Assembly: GCA_012932295.1 (NCBI GenBank)
Contig: JAAONU010000002.1
Span: 18,693,770-18,757,769 of the forward strand
Origin: Cyclina sinensis
Taxonomy: Eukaryota > Mollusca > Bivalvia > Venerida > Veneridae
Length of the DNA stretch: 64,000 nt
Direction of reading: 5' to 3'
Part shown: one piece after another, positions 34,470-47,160 of the stretch
Numbering within the stretch: position 1 is the first letter of the stretch
Layout of the letters: every line of letters starts with the position of its first letter
Notes under the pieces: generated by a model
Databases searched by the model: none
What the model saw: the letters and a program-made list of their open reading frames with translations, nothing else
Told to the model about the DNA's origin: nothing
Translations under genes and position numbers: made by a program

Positions 34470-35385
34470 GAAACTAGAGGGCCAATATACACCTATATTG
34501 CACACCTGACCATTAAGTGAAACATTCTAACAAAGTTTCATGATGCTTGGGTAGAAAATGTGGCCTCTAGATTGTTAAAAGTTTTTATAGAATTTGACCT
34601 AGGGACTTAATTTTTGATCCAACATGACCCATATATATAAAGAGCCTAGATGTCATCAAGACAAACATTTTGACAAAGTTTCATGATGTTTGGATGGATA
34701 ATGTGGCGTATAGAGTATTCACAAGGTTTTTCTTCTGGTGACCTAGTTTTTGACACAACTATACCCATATACTGGTATATATAAAGATCATAGCAGTCAT
34801 TAGGCGAAACATTCTGACAAAGTTTCGTGATGATTGGGTTAGAAATATGGCACTTAGAGTGTTCACAAGGCTTATCTAGGATTTGACCTTGTGACCTAGT
34901 TTTTGCCCAACATGACCCATATATGAAAAGAGCCTAGTAGTCATTAAGCCAAACATTTCAACAAAATTTCATGTGTACATGGAAAATGTAGCCCCTATAG
35001 TGGTCACAATGTTTTCTAGGATTTGACCTGGTGACCTAGTTTTGACACAACATGACCCATATATGAAAAAAGCCTAGAGGTCATCAAGGCAAACATTCTA
35101 ACAAAGATTCATGATGACTGGATTTGAAATGTGTCCTCTAAAGTCTTCACAAGGTTTTTCTAGGATTTGACGTGATGACCTTCTTTTTGACCCATATATG
35201 AATAGAACGTAGAAAACATCAAGCCAAACATTCCGACAAGTTTTCTTGATATTTGGTTTGAAATTTAGCCTCTTTTCCTAGGATCTTACCTAGTGACCTT
35301 GTTTTTGACCCCTAATGACACATATAAAGAGAGTCTAGAAATCATCAAGGCAAATATTCTAACTAATTTTCTGTGTAGCTGGTAC
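34470..35385 (+). mobile_element. Family 1 tandem-repeat element (140-bp units)
   Basis: It starts 'ctagagggccaatatacacc..tgcacacctgacc' and runs through six or so units identical in kind to 221-1,407 (140-bp spacing of 'catgacccatatat' at 34,911 and 35,051). The 3' end is worn. Confidence 0.6.
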
Positions 35386-35502
35386 TTGTAATTTAATTTA
35401 AATACTTATATTTTCTTATTCATTGAATTGTATATATAAGCAGTGCATCTATTTAATTTGCCTAGAAATGATAAAACTGAAATAAAATAGAAAGCAATTT
35501 GA

Positions 35503-36790
35503 AACAAGAAATGTTTGTAAAACATAAATGCCCCCCAGTAGCACCTAATTGCTTGTGGTTGGGCCAGGCGTTCTCTAGTTATTGATCAGAAACCGTTTTT
35601 AGGATCAAGGTCCCTGTGGCCTTGACCTAATGACCTCAAAATCAATAGGGGTCATCTACTGGTGATGACCAACCAGCATACCAATTTGGTGAACCTAGGT
35701 CAAAGCATTCTCTAGTTATTGATTGGAAACCGTTTCTAGGATGAAAGTCTCTGTGAGCTTGACCTTTGACCAAATGACCTCAAAATCAATAGGGGGTCAT
35801 CTTCTGGCGATGACCAACCAGCATACCAAGTTTGGTGAACCTAGGTCAAAGCGTTCTCTAGATATTGATCAGAAACCGTTTTTAGGATGAAAGTCTCTGT
35901 AATCTTGACCTTTGACCTAATGACCACAAAGTCGATAGGGGTCATATACTGGTGATGACCAACCAGCATACCAAATTTGGTGAACCTAGGTCAAAGTGTT
36001 CTTTATATATTGATCGGAAACCGTTTTTAGGATGAAGGTCCCTGTGAGCTTGACCTTTGACCTAATGACCTCAAAATCAATAGTGGTCATCTACTGGTGA
36101 TGACCAACCAGCATACCAAGTTTGGTGAACCTAGGTCAAAGCATTCTCTAGTTATTGATCGGAAACCGTTTTTAGGATGAATATCCCTGTGAGCTTGACC
36201 TTTGACCTCATGACCTCAAAATCAATAGGGGTCATCTACTGGTGATGTCCAACAAGCGTAACAAGTTTGGTGAACCTAGGTCAAAGCAATCTCTAGTTAT
36301 TGATCGGAAACCGTTTTTAGGATGAAAGTCTCTGTGATCTTGACCTTTGCCCTAATGACCTCAAAATCAATAGGGGTCATCTACTGGTGATGACCAACCA
36401 GCATACCAAGTTTGGTGAACCTGGGTCAAAGCATTCTCTAGTTACTGATCGGAAACCGTTTTTAGCATGAAGGTCCCTGTGAGCTTGACTTTTGACCTAA
36501 TGACCTCAAAGTAAAAAGGGGTGATCTACTGGTGATGTCCAACCAGCATACCAAGTTTGGTGAACCTGGGTCAAAGCATTCTCTAGTTACTGATCGGAAA
36601 CCGTTTTTAGCATGAAGGTCCCTGTAAGCTTGACTTTTGACCTAATGACCTCAAAGTCAATAGGGGTCATCTACTGGTGATGACCAACCAGCATACCAAG
36701 TTTGGTGAACCTAGGTCAAAGCGTTCTCTAGTTATTGATCGGAAACCGTTTTTAGGATGAAGGTCCCTGTGATCTTGACCTTTGACCATT
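35503..36790 (+). mobile_element. Family 2 tandem-repeat element, 145-bp units, 3' truncated
   Basis: It starts 'acaagaaatgtttgtaaaacat' then 'atgccccccag'. 'ccgtttttag' recurs at 36,021, 36,166, 36,311, 36,456, 36,601 and 36,746, exactly 145 bp apart; unit motifs are 'gtcatctactggtgatgacc' and 'caagtttggtgaacctaggt'. It stops abruptly inside a unit, without the terminal hairpin found in the complete copy at 59.7-60.97 kb. Confidence 0.8.
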
Positions 36791-37029
36791 ATTAAGCTGA
36801 ACCAGTAAATCTGATATAGTTGGCACTTTCAAGGAACTGTCCTTCATAAGATACATATACACACAAAAAATTAAGAAATTTGTGCAAGAGTTTCTTTTAA
36901 AATGTGTAGAAACTTCATTTTAACAAAAATCACAGACACGAATGCCACCGAAACAAGGCAATGGTCACAGTCATGGTAGCTTATAACCTGATGTTACATT
37001 GATCATTTGTGCAAAAAACAAATTGCAGT

Positions 37030-37310
37030 CTGTGAAAACTAGAACTGCCAAAATTATGGTAAAAAGAGTTATGTTCTTGGGAACTGCACTTCTCCTCGAT
37101 GAGATCTATGCTTCTCTGAAGTTTCAAATTGATATCTCCAATATTTTTGAGTTATGCCCGGACAAAACTCAAGTATGAAAATTTCAAAGGGCATTAATTC
37201 CAAAATTATACAAAAAAGAGTTATGGTTCATGAGCACTGCACTTCTCCTCAATGAGATCTATTTATCTATGAAGTTTCAAGATGATACCTCCAATGGGGG
37301 ACATTAGTGG
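37030..37310 (+). mobile_element. Family 3 fragment
   Basis: Two units of about 150 bp with 'gcacttctcctc.atgagatc', 'gaagtttcaa.ttgatacctcc' and 'ttttgagttatgcccggac'. Confidence 0.55.
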
Positions 37311-37570
37311 ATTATCTCCCCTGAATACTCTCTGATACTATATTGGTCCTTCCATTTGGAATCCTCTGCTTTTATTGCCATTTTCTCTTTTGGTATGGTG
37401 ATAATTAAGCCTAATTATTTGCAACAATGGTAGTCAGATTACACATAAAGTTTAGCAACATGTTTTGTTAACACCATTATCTTTGTTTTTTGATAATCCT
37501 AACTTTTTATGTAATATATAAGTGAAAATTTTCACAACTAAAAGTCAAGACCATCACAATAAGAAACAAG

Positions 37571-40500
37571 GACAAGAGGGCCATGATGGCCCTGTATCGC
37601 TCACCTGAGTATGACTGCTTTTAACAAAGTTGCTATGGACCTTTTTAATTGACCCCAGATAACCCATATTCGAACTTGACCTAGAAATTATTGAAACAAT
37701 CTCTTTGACAAATTTGCAGGATATTTGGACTGAAAAAGTAGCATCTAGAGTGTTAACAAGGTTTCTCAATATTTAGACTCTGTGACCTAGTTTTTGACCC
37801 CAGATAACCCATATCCAAACTTGAGCTACAAATCATCAAAACAACCTATCTGACAGATTTCCAGGACATTTGGACTTAAAATGTAGCCTCTAGAGTGTTT
37901 ACAAAGTTTTTCCATATTTGGGCTCTGTGACCTAGTTTTTGACCCAAGGTGACCCATACTCCAACTTGAGCTAGAAATCATCAAAAAAACCTGTCTGACA
38001 AATTTCTAGGGTATTTGGACTGAAAATGTAACCTCTGGAGTGTTAAAAAGTTTTTTACATATTTGCACCATGTGACCTATTTTTTAATCCCAGATGACCC
38101 ATATCCAAATTTGAGCTAGAAATCATTGAAACAACCTTTCTGACAAATTTCAAGGACATTTGGACTAAAAATGTAACCTCTAGAGCTTTTACAAGGTTTT
38201 TCTACTTTCGGGCTCTGTGACCTAGTTTTTGACCCCAGAATACCTATATTCAAAACTGAGCTAGAAATCATCCATAGAATCTTTCTGACAAATTTCCAGG
38301 TTATTTGGACTGAAAATGCTACCTTTAGAATATTAACAAGGTTTTTCCATATTTGGACTCTGTGACCTTGTTTGTGACCCCAGATGACTCATACTCAAAC
38401 TTGATCTAGAAATCCTTAAGGCAATTTTTCTGACAAATTTCCAGATTATTTTGGCTGAAAATGTAACCTCTAGAGTTTTAACAAGATTTTTCTATTTTTG
38501 GGCTCTGTGACCTAGTTTTTAAACCCAGATGACCCATATTTGAACTTGTGCTAGAAATCTTTGAAGCAACCTTTCTGACAAATTTCCAGATTATTTGGGC
38601 TAAAAATGTAATCTCTAGAGTGTTAACAAGATGTTTCTATTTTTGGGCTCTGTGACCTAGTTTTTGACCCCAGATGACCTATATTTAAACTTGATATAGA
38701 AATCATCAAAGCAACCTTTCTGACAAATTTCAAGATTATTTTGGCTGAAAATGTAACCTCTAGAGTGTTAACAAGGTTTTTCTATTTTTGGGCTCTGTGA
38801 CCTAGTTTTTAAACCCAGATGACCCATATTTGAACTTGTGCTAGAAATCTTTGAAGCAACCTTTCTGACAAATTTCCAAATTATTTGGGCTAAAAATGTA
38901 ATCTCTAGAGTGTTAACAAGATGTTTCTATTTTTGGGCTCTGTGACCTAGTTTTTGACCCCAGATGACCTATATTTAAACTTGACCTAGAAATCATCAAA
39001 GCAACCTTTCTGACAAATTTCAAGATTATTTTGGCTGAAAATGTAACCTCTAGAGTGTTAACAAGGTTTTTCTACTTTTGGGCTCTGTGACCTAGTTTTT
39101 GAACCCAGATGACCCATATTCGAACTTGAGCTAGAAATCATAGAAACAACCTGTCTGACAAAATTCCAGATTATTTGGACTGAAAATGTAACCTCTAGAG
39201 TGTTAACAAGGTTTTTCTATTTTTGGGCTCTGTGACCTAGTTTTTGACCCCAGATGACCTATATTCGAACTTGAGCTAGAAATCATAGAAACAACCTGTC
39301 TGACAAAATTCCAGATTATTTGGACTGAAAATGTTACTTCTCCTTCTACAAGAAGATTTTCAAAGTTTTCACTATATAAGCCTATGTAAAACCAATGACC
39401 CCGGGCTGGGGCCAAATTTGACTCCAGGGGTATAATTGGAACAAACTTGGTAGAGGTCCACTAGACAATGCTATATACTAAGTCTAAAGGCTCAGGGCCT
39501 TGTGGGTCAGACAAGAAGATTTTTCGAAGTTTTTCCTATACAAGCTTATGTAAAACCAATGACCCCAGGGTGGGGCCAAATTTGACCCCAGATGTATAAT
39601 TTGACGGACTTGGTAGAGGTCCACTAGACAATGCTACGTACCAAATATCTAAGCTCTATGCCTTACGGTTTCTGATAAGAAGATTTTTAAAGTTTTTCCT
39701 ATATAACTCTATGTAAAACAAGTTACCCCTGGGGCGGGGCCATTTTTGACCCCAGGATCATAATTTGAACAAACTTGCTAGAAGTCCACTAGACAATGCT
39801 ACATACCAAATATCTTAGCTCTAAGCGTTTTGGTTTCTGATAAGAAGATTTTTAAAGTTTTTCCTATATAACTCTATGTAAAACAAGTTACCCCTGGGGC
39901 GGGGCCATTTTTGACCCAGAGGCCATGATTTGAACAAACTTGGTAGAGGTCCACTAGACAATGCTGCACACCAAATATCTTAGCTCTATGCCTTACGGTT
40001 TCTGACAAGAAGATTTTTAAAGTTTTTCCTATATAACTCTATGTAAAACAAGTTACCCCTGGGGCGGGGCCATTTTTGACCCTAGGATCATAATTTGAAC
40101 AAACTTGGTAGAGGTCCACTAGACAATGCTACATACCAAATATCTTAGCTCTATGCCTTACGGTTTCTGACAAGAAGATTTTTAAAGTTTTTCCTATATA
40201 ACTCTATGTAAAACAAGTTACCCCTGGGGCGGGGCCATTTTTGACCCAGAGGCCATGATTTGAACAAACTTGGTAGAGGTCCACTAGATGATGCTTTATA
40301 CCAAATATCAAAGCTCCAGGCCTTGTGGTTTCTGACAAGAAGATTTTTAAAGATCCAACTTTTAAAATCTGTTTTTAGCTCCTGTGACCCAGAAATGCAA
40401 TGAACCGGAACCATTTGAACAAACTTGGTAGAGCTTCATGCAAGGAACATTCTAGGCAAGTTTCATTAAATTTTGCCTGGTGGTTTCAGAGGAGATGTCG

Positions 40501-40590
40501 TTTGTATGAATTGTGGACGATGGACGGACGGACGGACGCCGGACAATCAATGATCCTAAAAGCTCACATGAGCATGCTCAGGTGAGCTAA
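37571..40590 (+). mobile_element. Complete 3.0-kb family 1 element with two different tandem cores
   Basis: It starts 'acaagagggccatgatggcc' (odd palindrome AGGGCCAT-G-ATGGCCCT at 37,577-37,593) followed by GCTCACCTGAG. Core 1 (to about 39,340) has roughly a dozen 145-bp units ('ggctctgtgacctagttttt' at 38,501, 38,646, 38,791, 38,936, 39,081, 39,226). Core 2 has 165-bp units ('agatttttaa' at 39,681, 39,846, 40,011, 40,176, 40,341). Then come a (GACG)n block (40,521-40,540) and a 28-bp near-perfect palindrome (40,561-40,588) holding GCTCAGGTGAGC. It encodes no protein. The structure fits Helentron-associated non-autonomous elements. Confidence 0.75.
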
Positions 40591-40599
40591 TAAAGTTAA

Positions 40600-41365
40600 T
40601 AAAGTTAGAGGATTCCAACTGAAAGGACCAATGTGCTATTTGGTCTACCTTTGATGTTATCTGAGTAAGGGAGATAATTTGTTATCAGGAATGTCCCTCA
40701 TACTTTTTGAGTTATGCCCCAGACAAAAATTAAGGGCAATAATACCAAATAATGCAAAAGAGGGTTATGATTCTTTGACACTGCACTTCCACTTAATAAG
40801 ATCTATTTAACTATTAAGTTTCAAGTTGATACTTCCAATACTTTTTGAGTTATGCCCCAGACAAAAATTAAGTATTAACAATTTTAAAGGGCAATAATTC
40901 CAAAATTATGCAAAACAGAGTAAGGTTCATGGGCACTGCACTTCTCCTAAATGAGATCTATTTATCTCTGAAGTTTCAAACTGATACCTCAAATACTTTT
41001 TGAGTTATGCCCTGGACAAGAAAAAATGACAAAGGGAGATTATTCAAAATGTAAATGTGCTTGAGTTATGGTTCTTGTGCAATCCGTCTCATCACCAACA
41101 ACCTATATTCCAAGTTTGAAGCCAATCCCATGTATACTTTGTGAGAAAATGGCCATAAAAAGGAAAACTGAAAAGGGGAGATAACTCAAGAATCAGCATG
41201 GCTAGAGTAATGGTTTTTGTGCACTACACTTCTCCTTATCGCCATCAAGCTACAATCCAAGTTTGAAGTCAATGCCTTGTACACTTTTGGAGTTATGCTC
41301 TGGACAAACTGGGAACGGACGGACTGACGATTTAATTACTATGTGCCTCCCTTCTGGGGCATAAA
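40600..41365 (+). mobile_element. Family 3 tandem-repeat element
   Basis: About five units of 'gcactgcacttctcct', 'tgagttatgccccagac' and 'aaagggcaataattccaaaa'. It ends with 'cggacggactgacg' and a hairpin-like 'gtgcctcccttctggggcataaaa'. Confidence 0.65.
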
Positions 41366-41614
41366 AAGGGCCATAACTCTGATTAAATTGGAGATGTCAC
41401 ACCCAATTTTAAATGGAACCTGTAGTTTCATAACACACATATTTGTGCAAACAATGAATGAAATCTGTACAAGCATTTTCCTTTAAATGCAAGGAAATGA
41501 AATGTGGACAGACTCACAGACAGGTGCAACACTTAATGCCCCATCACCATTTAAAGGCAGGGGCGGTTCCTACTAGGAGCTGATTGTGTGATGGTGTAAC
41601 CATTTATTGATTTG

Positions 41615-42060
41615 AACAAGAGGGCCATGATGGCCCTGGATCGCTCACCTGAGTACTTTGCCTGAGGGTCTACCGTTAAGCAAACATCAGATGCAACATT
41701 ACATTTTCTAACTGAAGATATTCAAAGATCTCGTATTTTATAAAAAAAAAAATCCATGGGGCAGAGACAATTTCGTGATAACAGCTTGTGAGGAGATGTC
41801 AGTTGAAGCCATATATTGAAGAAAACCTATTTTTAGCTCCGTTGGCCATTTTGTTCAATGGAGCAGAACAGTTTAAGCAACTTTAAAGCAGGGTAATGTA
41901 AGGAGTATTTCCGGGAACATTTCTATAAAGTTTGGTTAAAAATAGCTTTGTGGTTTAGGAGGAGATGTCATTTAAGTAAAATGTTGACGACGGACGACTG
42001 ACGCCAGACATAAGGTGATCACAATAGCTTACCCTGAGCATTTGCTCAGATGAGCTAAAA
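41615..42060 (+). mobile_element. Short complete family 1 element (0.45 kb)
   Basis: The 5' end 'aacaagagggccatgatggcc' + GCTCACCTGAG and the 3' end 'caatagcttaccctgagcat..gctcagatgagctaaaa' enclose only one degenerate core unit and a 'gacgacggacgactgacgcc' block. It shows the family 1 ends work as a module independent of core length. Confidence 0.7.
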
Positions 42061-42497
42061 ACAAAAACAAAATACAAAAAAAAAAAACCAACAAAAAAAC
42101 CCCAACAACTACAAAATGAATAATTGAGGTATTAAGTAATATCTCAAGGTTAAATCATGCAGAAACTCTGCTGTGACTGCACAGAATTGCATAATAAACA
42201 AGTAAAGTGTCACTGACACAAATGCCCTCGAAAATTGGCAATGGTCACAGTCATGGTAGCTTATAACTTGATGTTACCTTGATCATTTGTGCCAAAATTT
42301 GTTGTAGTCTGTGAACTGAACAAACTACCCATACACCCAGGGGTAAGACTATTATAATGTCTTTTACCTATTTGCATGGCTGGTAAAATTAATGAATTTC
42401 CAAAACTGATGTGTTTCAAAAGACACTGATCTAGTGTTTTGTACTCATAGGTCACCAAATGTCTTTTACAGAAAACTGTTTCAAAGCAGTTTCTTAC

Positions 42498-42526
42498 CTT
42501 TTAACTTTTGGATTTTTATGCTCCAG
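42498..42526 (-). CDS. Candidate 29-bp micro-exon of gene 2
   Basis: A good acceptor (gttcag) and donor (AG|GTAAGA) bound 29 bases that in phase 0 read LEHKNPKVK. Charge and phase fit the preceding exon, but 29 bases shift the frame into the presumed terminal exon at 33.2 kb unless another exon restores it. A second possible short exon lies near 43,025 (RIDVRNYMGR, then stop). Confidence 0.25.
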
Positions 42527-42599
42527 CTGAACATCATAGGCAAAAATGTAGATCAGTTATAAAATTGTAGGAGTTGCACACTGAAGCAATATTAAGTAA

Positions 42600-42830
42600 A
42601 ATTCAACAAAGGGCAATTACTGTGCCAAAAATATCTGATTCACAAAAGCCGGAATATATGCACTGTGGAACTTGATAATGATCCTTGTGTGAAAGATTGG
42701 TGAAAATCAAATGAGAATTTTAGGAGGAGTTGTGCACAGAAGAATGGAATGGATTGATAAACAGACAGACAGACAAACAGAATAACAGTGCTACTATCAT
42801 ATGCCACCCTTTGGGGGGCATAAAAACTTA
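42600..42830 (+). mobile_element. Family 3-like fragment with 3' hairpin
   Basis: It ends 'acagacagacagacaaacag' and 'atgccaccctttggggggcat' followed by AAAAAC, the hairpin-plus-A-rich end typical of family 3. Confidence 0.55.
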
Positions 42831-43542
42831 GAAAAGGTAGAATTTTACAGAACTTCTGGGAATATATATCTTGAAAGTTTCTAGAAAGGCAGCTAGTTGA
42901 GAAAAAAACTAGCTGGATCTAACATTGCTGTTCAACACTAGTCTAGCAGATTTTAGTAAAAGTAACTATCTGATTTAAGAAAATTACCTTCACACACGTC
43001 CCATGTAATTCCTTACATCAATTCTCTGCAAGGGTGCAAAAACATTTTTTTTGTTTTTTTTTTAATCTGTACATGTCAAACAGTTTAATTCTTTCTTTAT
43101 TCATTCAATTTGTATTTGATTTATTTTCAGTAAGATTTTTCTCTTGGCATTTTAAATTTTTTTCATAGTACTATCACACTGTGTTCTTTTTACCAATTTT
43201 CTAATAAAACAAAAATATTATTTTACAGTGGTGTTTAAAGCCAATTCCATTGATTTTTTTTTTCTCCAGATTTTTAAGATCTTATTCACGGATATTTTTT
43301 TTAATGACAATGTACTAAAATGGATCACATTTTTAAGATAAGGTACTATCTGAAGATTGGGTTAAATACATACAAACAAACACACACTAACTAGCTTCAT
43401 GTTTAAATTCAAGTTCAGCTTTCAGTTGAAAGAAATTTGTTATTTAGCACACCTTGTTCCAAAAAATACTTAAAGCAACTGACTCAAAGATGGCTAGACG
43501 ATGCATAAAAAATAAAATGTTTATACATATAGAAATTCTAGT

Positions 43543-43688
43543 TGTTTTTGTGAAGTACATACTAAACTAAACTAAGTCACTGTTTTTGTGAAGTACATAT
43601 CTAAACTAAGTCACTGTTTTTGTGAAGTACATATCTAAACTAAGTCACTGTTTTTGTGAAGTACATAACTAAACTAAATCACTGTCTC
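43543..43688. repeat. 34-bp minisatellite, four copies
   Basis: TGTTTTTGTGAAGTACATA starts at 43,543, 43,581, 43,615 and 43,649; the first unit has 4 extra bases. A run of about 20 T follows at 43,690-43,710. Confidence 0.9.
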
Positions 43689-43818
43689 TTTTTTTTTTTT
43701 TTTTTTTTTACAAAAACATCATTTTATAAAGTTTTACACACTTTTATCAGTAAAAAATGTACCCCGTAAGTCAAGGGGTAGATTATTTATATCATTGATT
43801 TTGAGAAAGGATAATTAC

Positions 43819-43894
43819 TGGTCTCTGTGGCTCAGAGGTTTAGATCGTTGCCCCTAATTTTACTGACTGAAAGGGCACAGGTTCGAATCTTGTT
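43819..43894 (+). pseudogene. tRNA-like sequence (SINE head) in intron of gene 2
   Basis: A box TGGCTCAGAGGTTTAGA and B box GGTTCGAATCT lie at tRNA-like spacing, with a 5-bp stem TGCCC/GGGCA between. The anticodon loop is far too long for a working tRNA. The pattern matches tRNA-derived SINE promoters, but no SINE tail or target duplication was found. Confidence 0.45.
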
Positions 43895-44782
43895 GAATTC
43901 AATTGTTTTCTTCAGTTTTCAAGGTGTATTGAAATATAATATTACGGTTTTTCTGTAGTATATTAACTTCTCCTTAATTTTAAAGAAAAACATTTTTAAG
44001 CTTAATTCTGTGAGTCAGTTGCTTTAACTACTTTGGCATAAACAAATCCATAGAAATGTACATTCTGAACCATTAAAACCAATACTTATTTTCATAAACA
44101 AACTTGGTAAAATCATTAATGTTTTCAAAATTACTTCACAGTTAATTTAATGCTTTAATACTGTCTATTCTAACTTTATATATATTTGTTTACCTCAGTA
44201 AAAGAGCTGTTTCTGAAAGCAATTTTTTGAAGTGTTTAAGACTTGGAGTTATGACAGGGAACTATACATTGTTACTGTGGTGTCAATGAAACCGTTGGAA
44301 TCAACTCTGGCTACCAGCAAAAACAGATCAAAAGATAAGCATATTATTTGTAGAAGCATTAGAACTGTAACAATGTCGCTAAATGGGTGAGAAATTTTAG
44401 AAAAATATTTTGCTTTATATAACAACACCACAGTCTTCTACCATGTATTAATTTGATCATGGAATATGAGTGAATGATTAAAACACTTAAAAATATATAT
44501 ACAGTTAATCATTCTATTTTCAAAGTTCAGATTAGAATGTTAGAAAAGCTTTAGTTAAAAGAGTTACACTTTCAGTGCACAGGTAAAATCATGCATCTAT
44601 AAAAATAACAGTATTAACTTAATTTCCATTTTAACTCAATATTAAAGATTCATTAGATTGGACATTAAGGTAGCAACCAGTTCACAATAACAATCCTTTG
44701 ACATAACTTTACATTTAAATGCATATTGTGACACAGATGCAACAAAACATAACAAATGTAACATTTTCTACACTAGCAATAC

Positions 44783-44914
44783 CTTGATATTGCCCTCTGG
44801 GTATTCATAGAGATTCTTATGTGTGCTGTTTACAGTGATACGGGGTTTGAACTTGCTGAGGATCTCGTGCGGTGAGACCTCGTCCTCCAGTCTCACCTTG
44901 TTGTAATATTGACT
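44783..44914 (-). CDS. Gene 2 exon (SQYYNKVR...GNIK)
   Basis: 44 codons, phase 0 to phase 0: SQYYNKVRLEDEVSPHEILS, then KFKPRITVNSTHKNLYEYPE and GNIK. The donor AAG|GTATTG is fair. The acceptor (AACACAAAG) has a weak pyrimidine tract but is the only one keeping the frame. No family motif recognised in this segment. Confidence 0.7.
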
Positions 44915-45061
44915 CTTTGTGTTCAATAAACAACATGCATTAGTTATGACATTTGCCTCTTGACCTATTTTATGGTGGCTAGCTACCCCTACACCCTCAA
45001 AAGATATTTTATGTTGCTTGTTACTGGAAAAGATATGCAACAGCTCCTGACTGCTAAAATA

Positions 45062-45449
45062 AACAAGAGGGCCATGATGGCCCTATATTGCTCGCCTGAA
45101 TATGACTGCTTTTAACAAAGTTGTTATGGACCTGGTTAATTGACCCCAGATTACCTATATTCAAACTGGACCTAGGAATTATCGAAACAACCTTTCTGAC
45201 AAATTTTCAGGATATTTGGGCTGAAAATGTTACCTCTAGAGTTTTTCCATATTTGGGCTCTGTGACCTAGTTTTAGACCCCAGATAACCCATATTTGAAC
45301 TTGAGCTAGAAAACATCGAAACAACCTTTCTGACAAATTTCTAGGAAATTTGGACTGAAAAAGTAGCCTCTAGATTGTTAAAAAGATTTTTCTATTTTTG
45401 TGCCATGTGACCTAGTTTTCAACCAAGATGACCCTAATAGCTCACCATG
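45062..45449 (+). mobile_element. Family 1 element, 3' truncated
   Basis: 5' end 'aacaagagggccatgatggcc' and 'gctcgcctgaat', followed by two to three 145-bp-type units, stopping at 'aatagctcaccatgtgaag'. Confidence 0.6.
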
Positions 45450-47160
45450 TGAAGAAAGGTTAAGGAAGATAAAATACTTTTTAGCATTTTGAACTATTTC
45501 TTTAGTATGCCACTGACTATTGAGATATTTTCAAACCTTTACCATTCTCCGTTCTGTTTTACTTCATATATAAACTCTCTTAAGCATTTCAGATATTTAC
45601 TTTTGAAAATGATGTGTAACCGGCTGTGAATAACAGGAGGTATGGAAAGGGTAAACAATCAAGTCAGATAATGATCAAAGATAATAATTTCATAACTTTA
45701 TCTTTTCCTGCTTAATAAGCAAATTTAAGATGAAAAACTATATTGTTGTGTGTCATTAACTCAGTGGGTAATAATCCCAGGTCAAATACTCATACATATA
45801 CCTACTCAACAATAACTTATACTCTTATGTTGTTGTGCTTTTGGAATTAGTTTGGCTAAAGTATCTTTCAACAAACACCTATGATGATAAAGCAAATTGG
45901 TTTTGGATTAAAATTGTGCTTTTACAAATTCAATGAGAAAAAACTTCCTAAAACAAGGGTCTTGCTGTGTTATATATATATTGGTTTTCAATTAGGCATA
46001 AACAAGAAATATCCTTTACAAAGATGAGTACAAAATTAATGTGCCATAAGTTTACAGCATTTGGACATTTGCGCACATACTGAACATTGTCCAGTACAGT
46101 GCAGTGTAAGTGAATGTCCGACTTCCATAACAGTTTAGGCTGTAAACTGAATGCTGAAAATGTTTCAGTAAAATAGATTAAATATCTAGTCATATTTATT
46201 ATATTCATTCCATTTAGTATAACTGTTCATGGTTAAAATGTTTTGATATTTAATTTACAGTTGTATTAATGTTATTATTATTGCATTATTTTCAGAGGCA
46301 ATTAAACTAACAATTTTGAATTCTGTTTTAAAATTTCATGAAAGCAACACTTTTAACCAATAGCAAACTTCCTTCTTCAGCTGAAGATTTTGTATCTAAA
46401 AATAACATACATTACAGATACAGGCCAAAGTTGATTTCAATACAGCTACGCAAATAAAAAAAATTATTAAATGAGTGAAACATATATTTCAAATGTTCGG
46501 TGATGCATTATGTACTATTAATTCTTCTGTATAAAACCCCTGTTTGATACTATCTGATACCTCCAGTAACTAGATTTCATTATTTGTTGCTGTTAGAAGC
46601 CATTGCATTCTCTTTGAGGTAACAAGCAATGTAATATGTGTGCTTCAAGGGTGCTGAGTTGGCTAACAACCGTGTTTATAAACTGAACTACATTCTCAAA
46701 ATACTTCTGTATTTTAATGTTGGCATGACAATGCTCAAACTAAGAAACACATATGTATGCTTCTTTCTTAAACACTTCATCTTTTCATAACTGACAAAAT
46801 GTTTTGTCAATATAGAATAAACATAGAGAGAGAGAATATGTTGGTGCAATTTCTGAATATAAAGTGAATGCATATTACTGTGACATTTTCTGAATGAAAA
46901 CATAATAAGAAAATTTCAACATGACTGAAACTGTGTTAAAACATATGACTTCCACCTTTCACTTAAAAAACGAACCTATTAGGCAGGGCAACGTGTGTCA
47001 ACTGCACACAAATAAAACCTTGTATTTGTGCACATGGATGTTTTAAAGATGTTATTTCTATTCCAGTCATGTAAATATCATTGCACATTTCATTTCATTT
47101 AGTTGCAATTACAGAAATCTTGAAATATTATAGTGACTATATTTTTTTATTAATGCTAAA
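45450..47160. other. Intronic unique stretch
   Basis: No exon, repeat or RNA recognised on either strand; frames of up to 86 codons here have no protein-like character. Confidence 0.4.

Noticed and set aside
35503..40350. Regular 145/165-bp direct repeats as a CRISPR-like array
   Set aside because: Units are contiguous without spacers and belong to eukaryotic tandem-repeat elements.
44195..44225. 19-bp micro-exon with acceptor CTTTCAG and donor GAG|GTAAAC
   Set aside because: It contains a stop in the phase set by the preceding exon and has no support beyond splice-like motifs.
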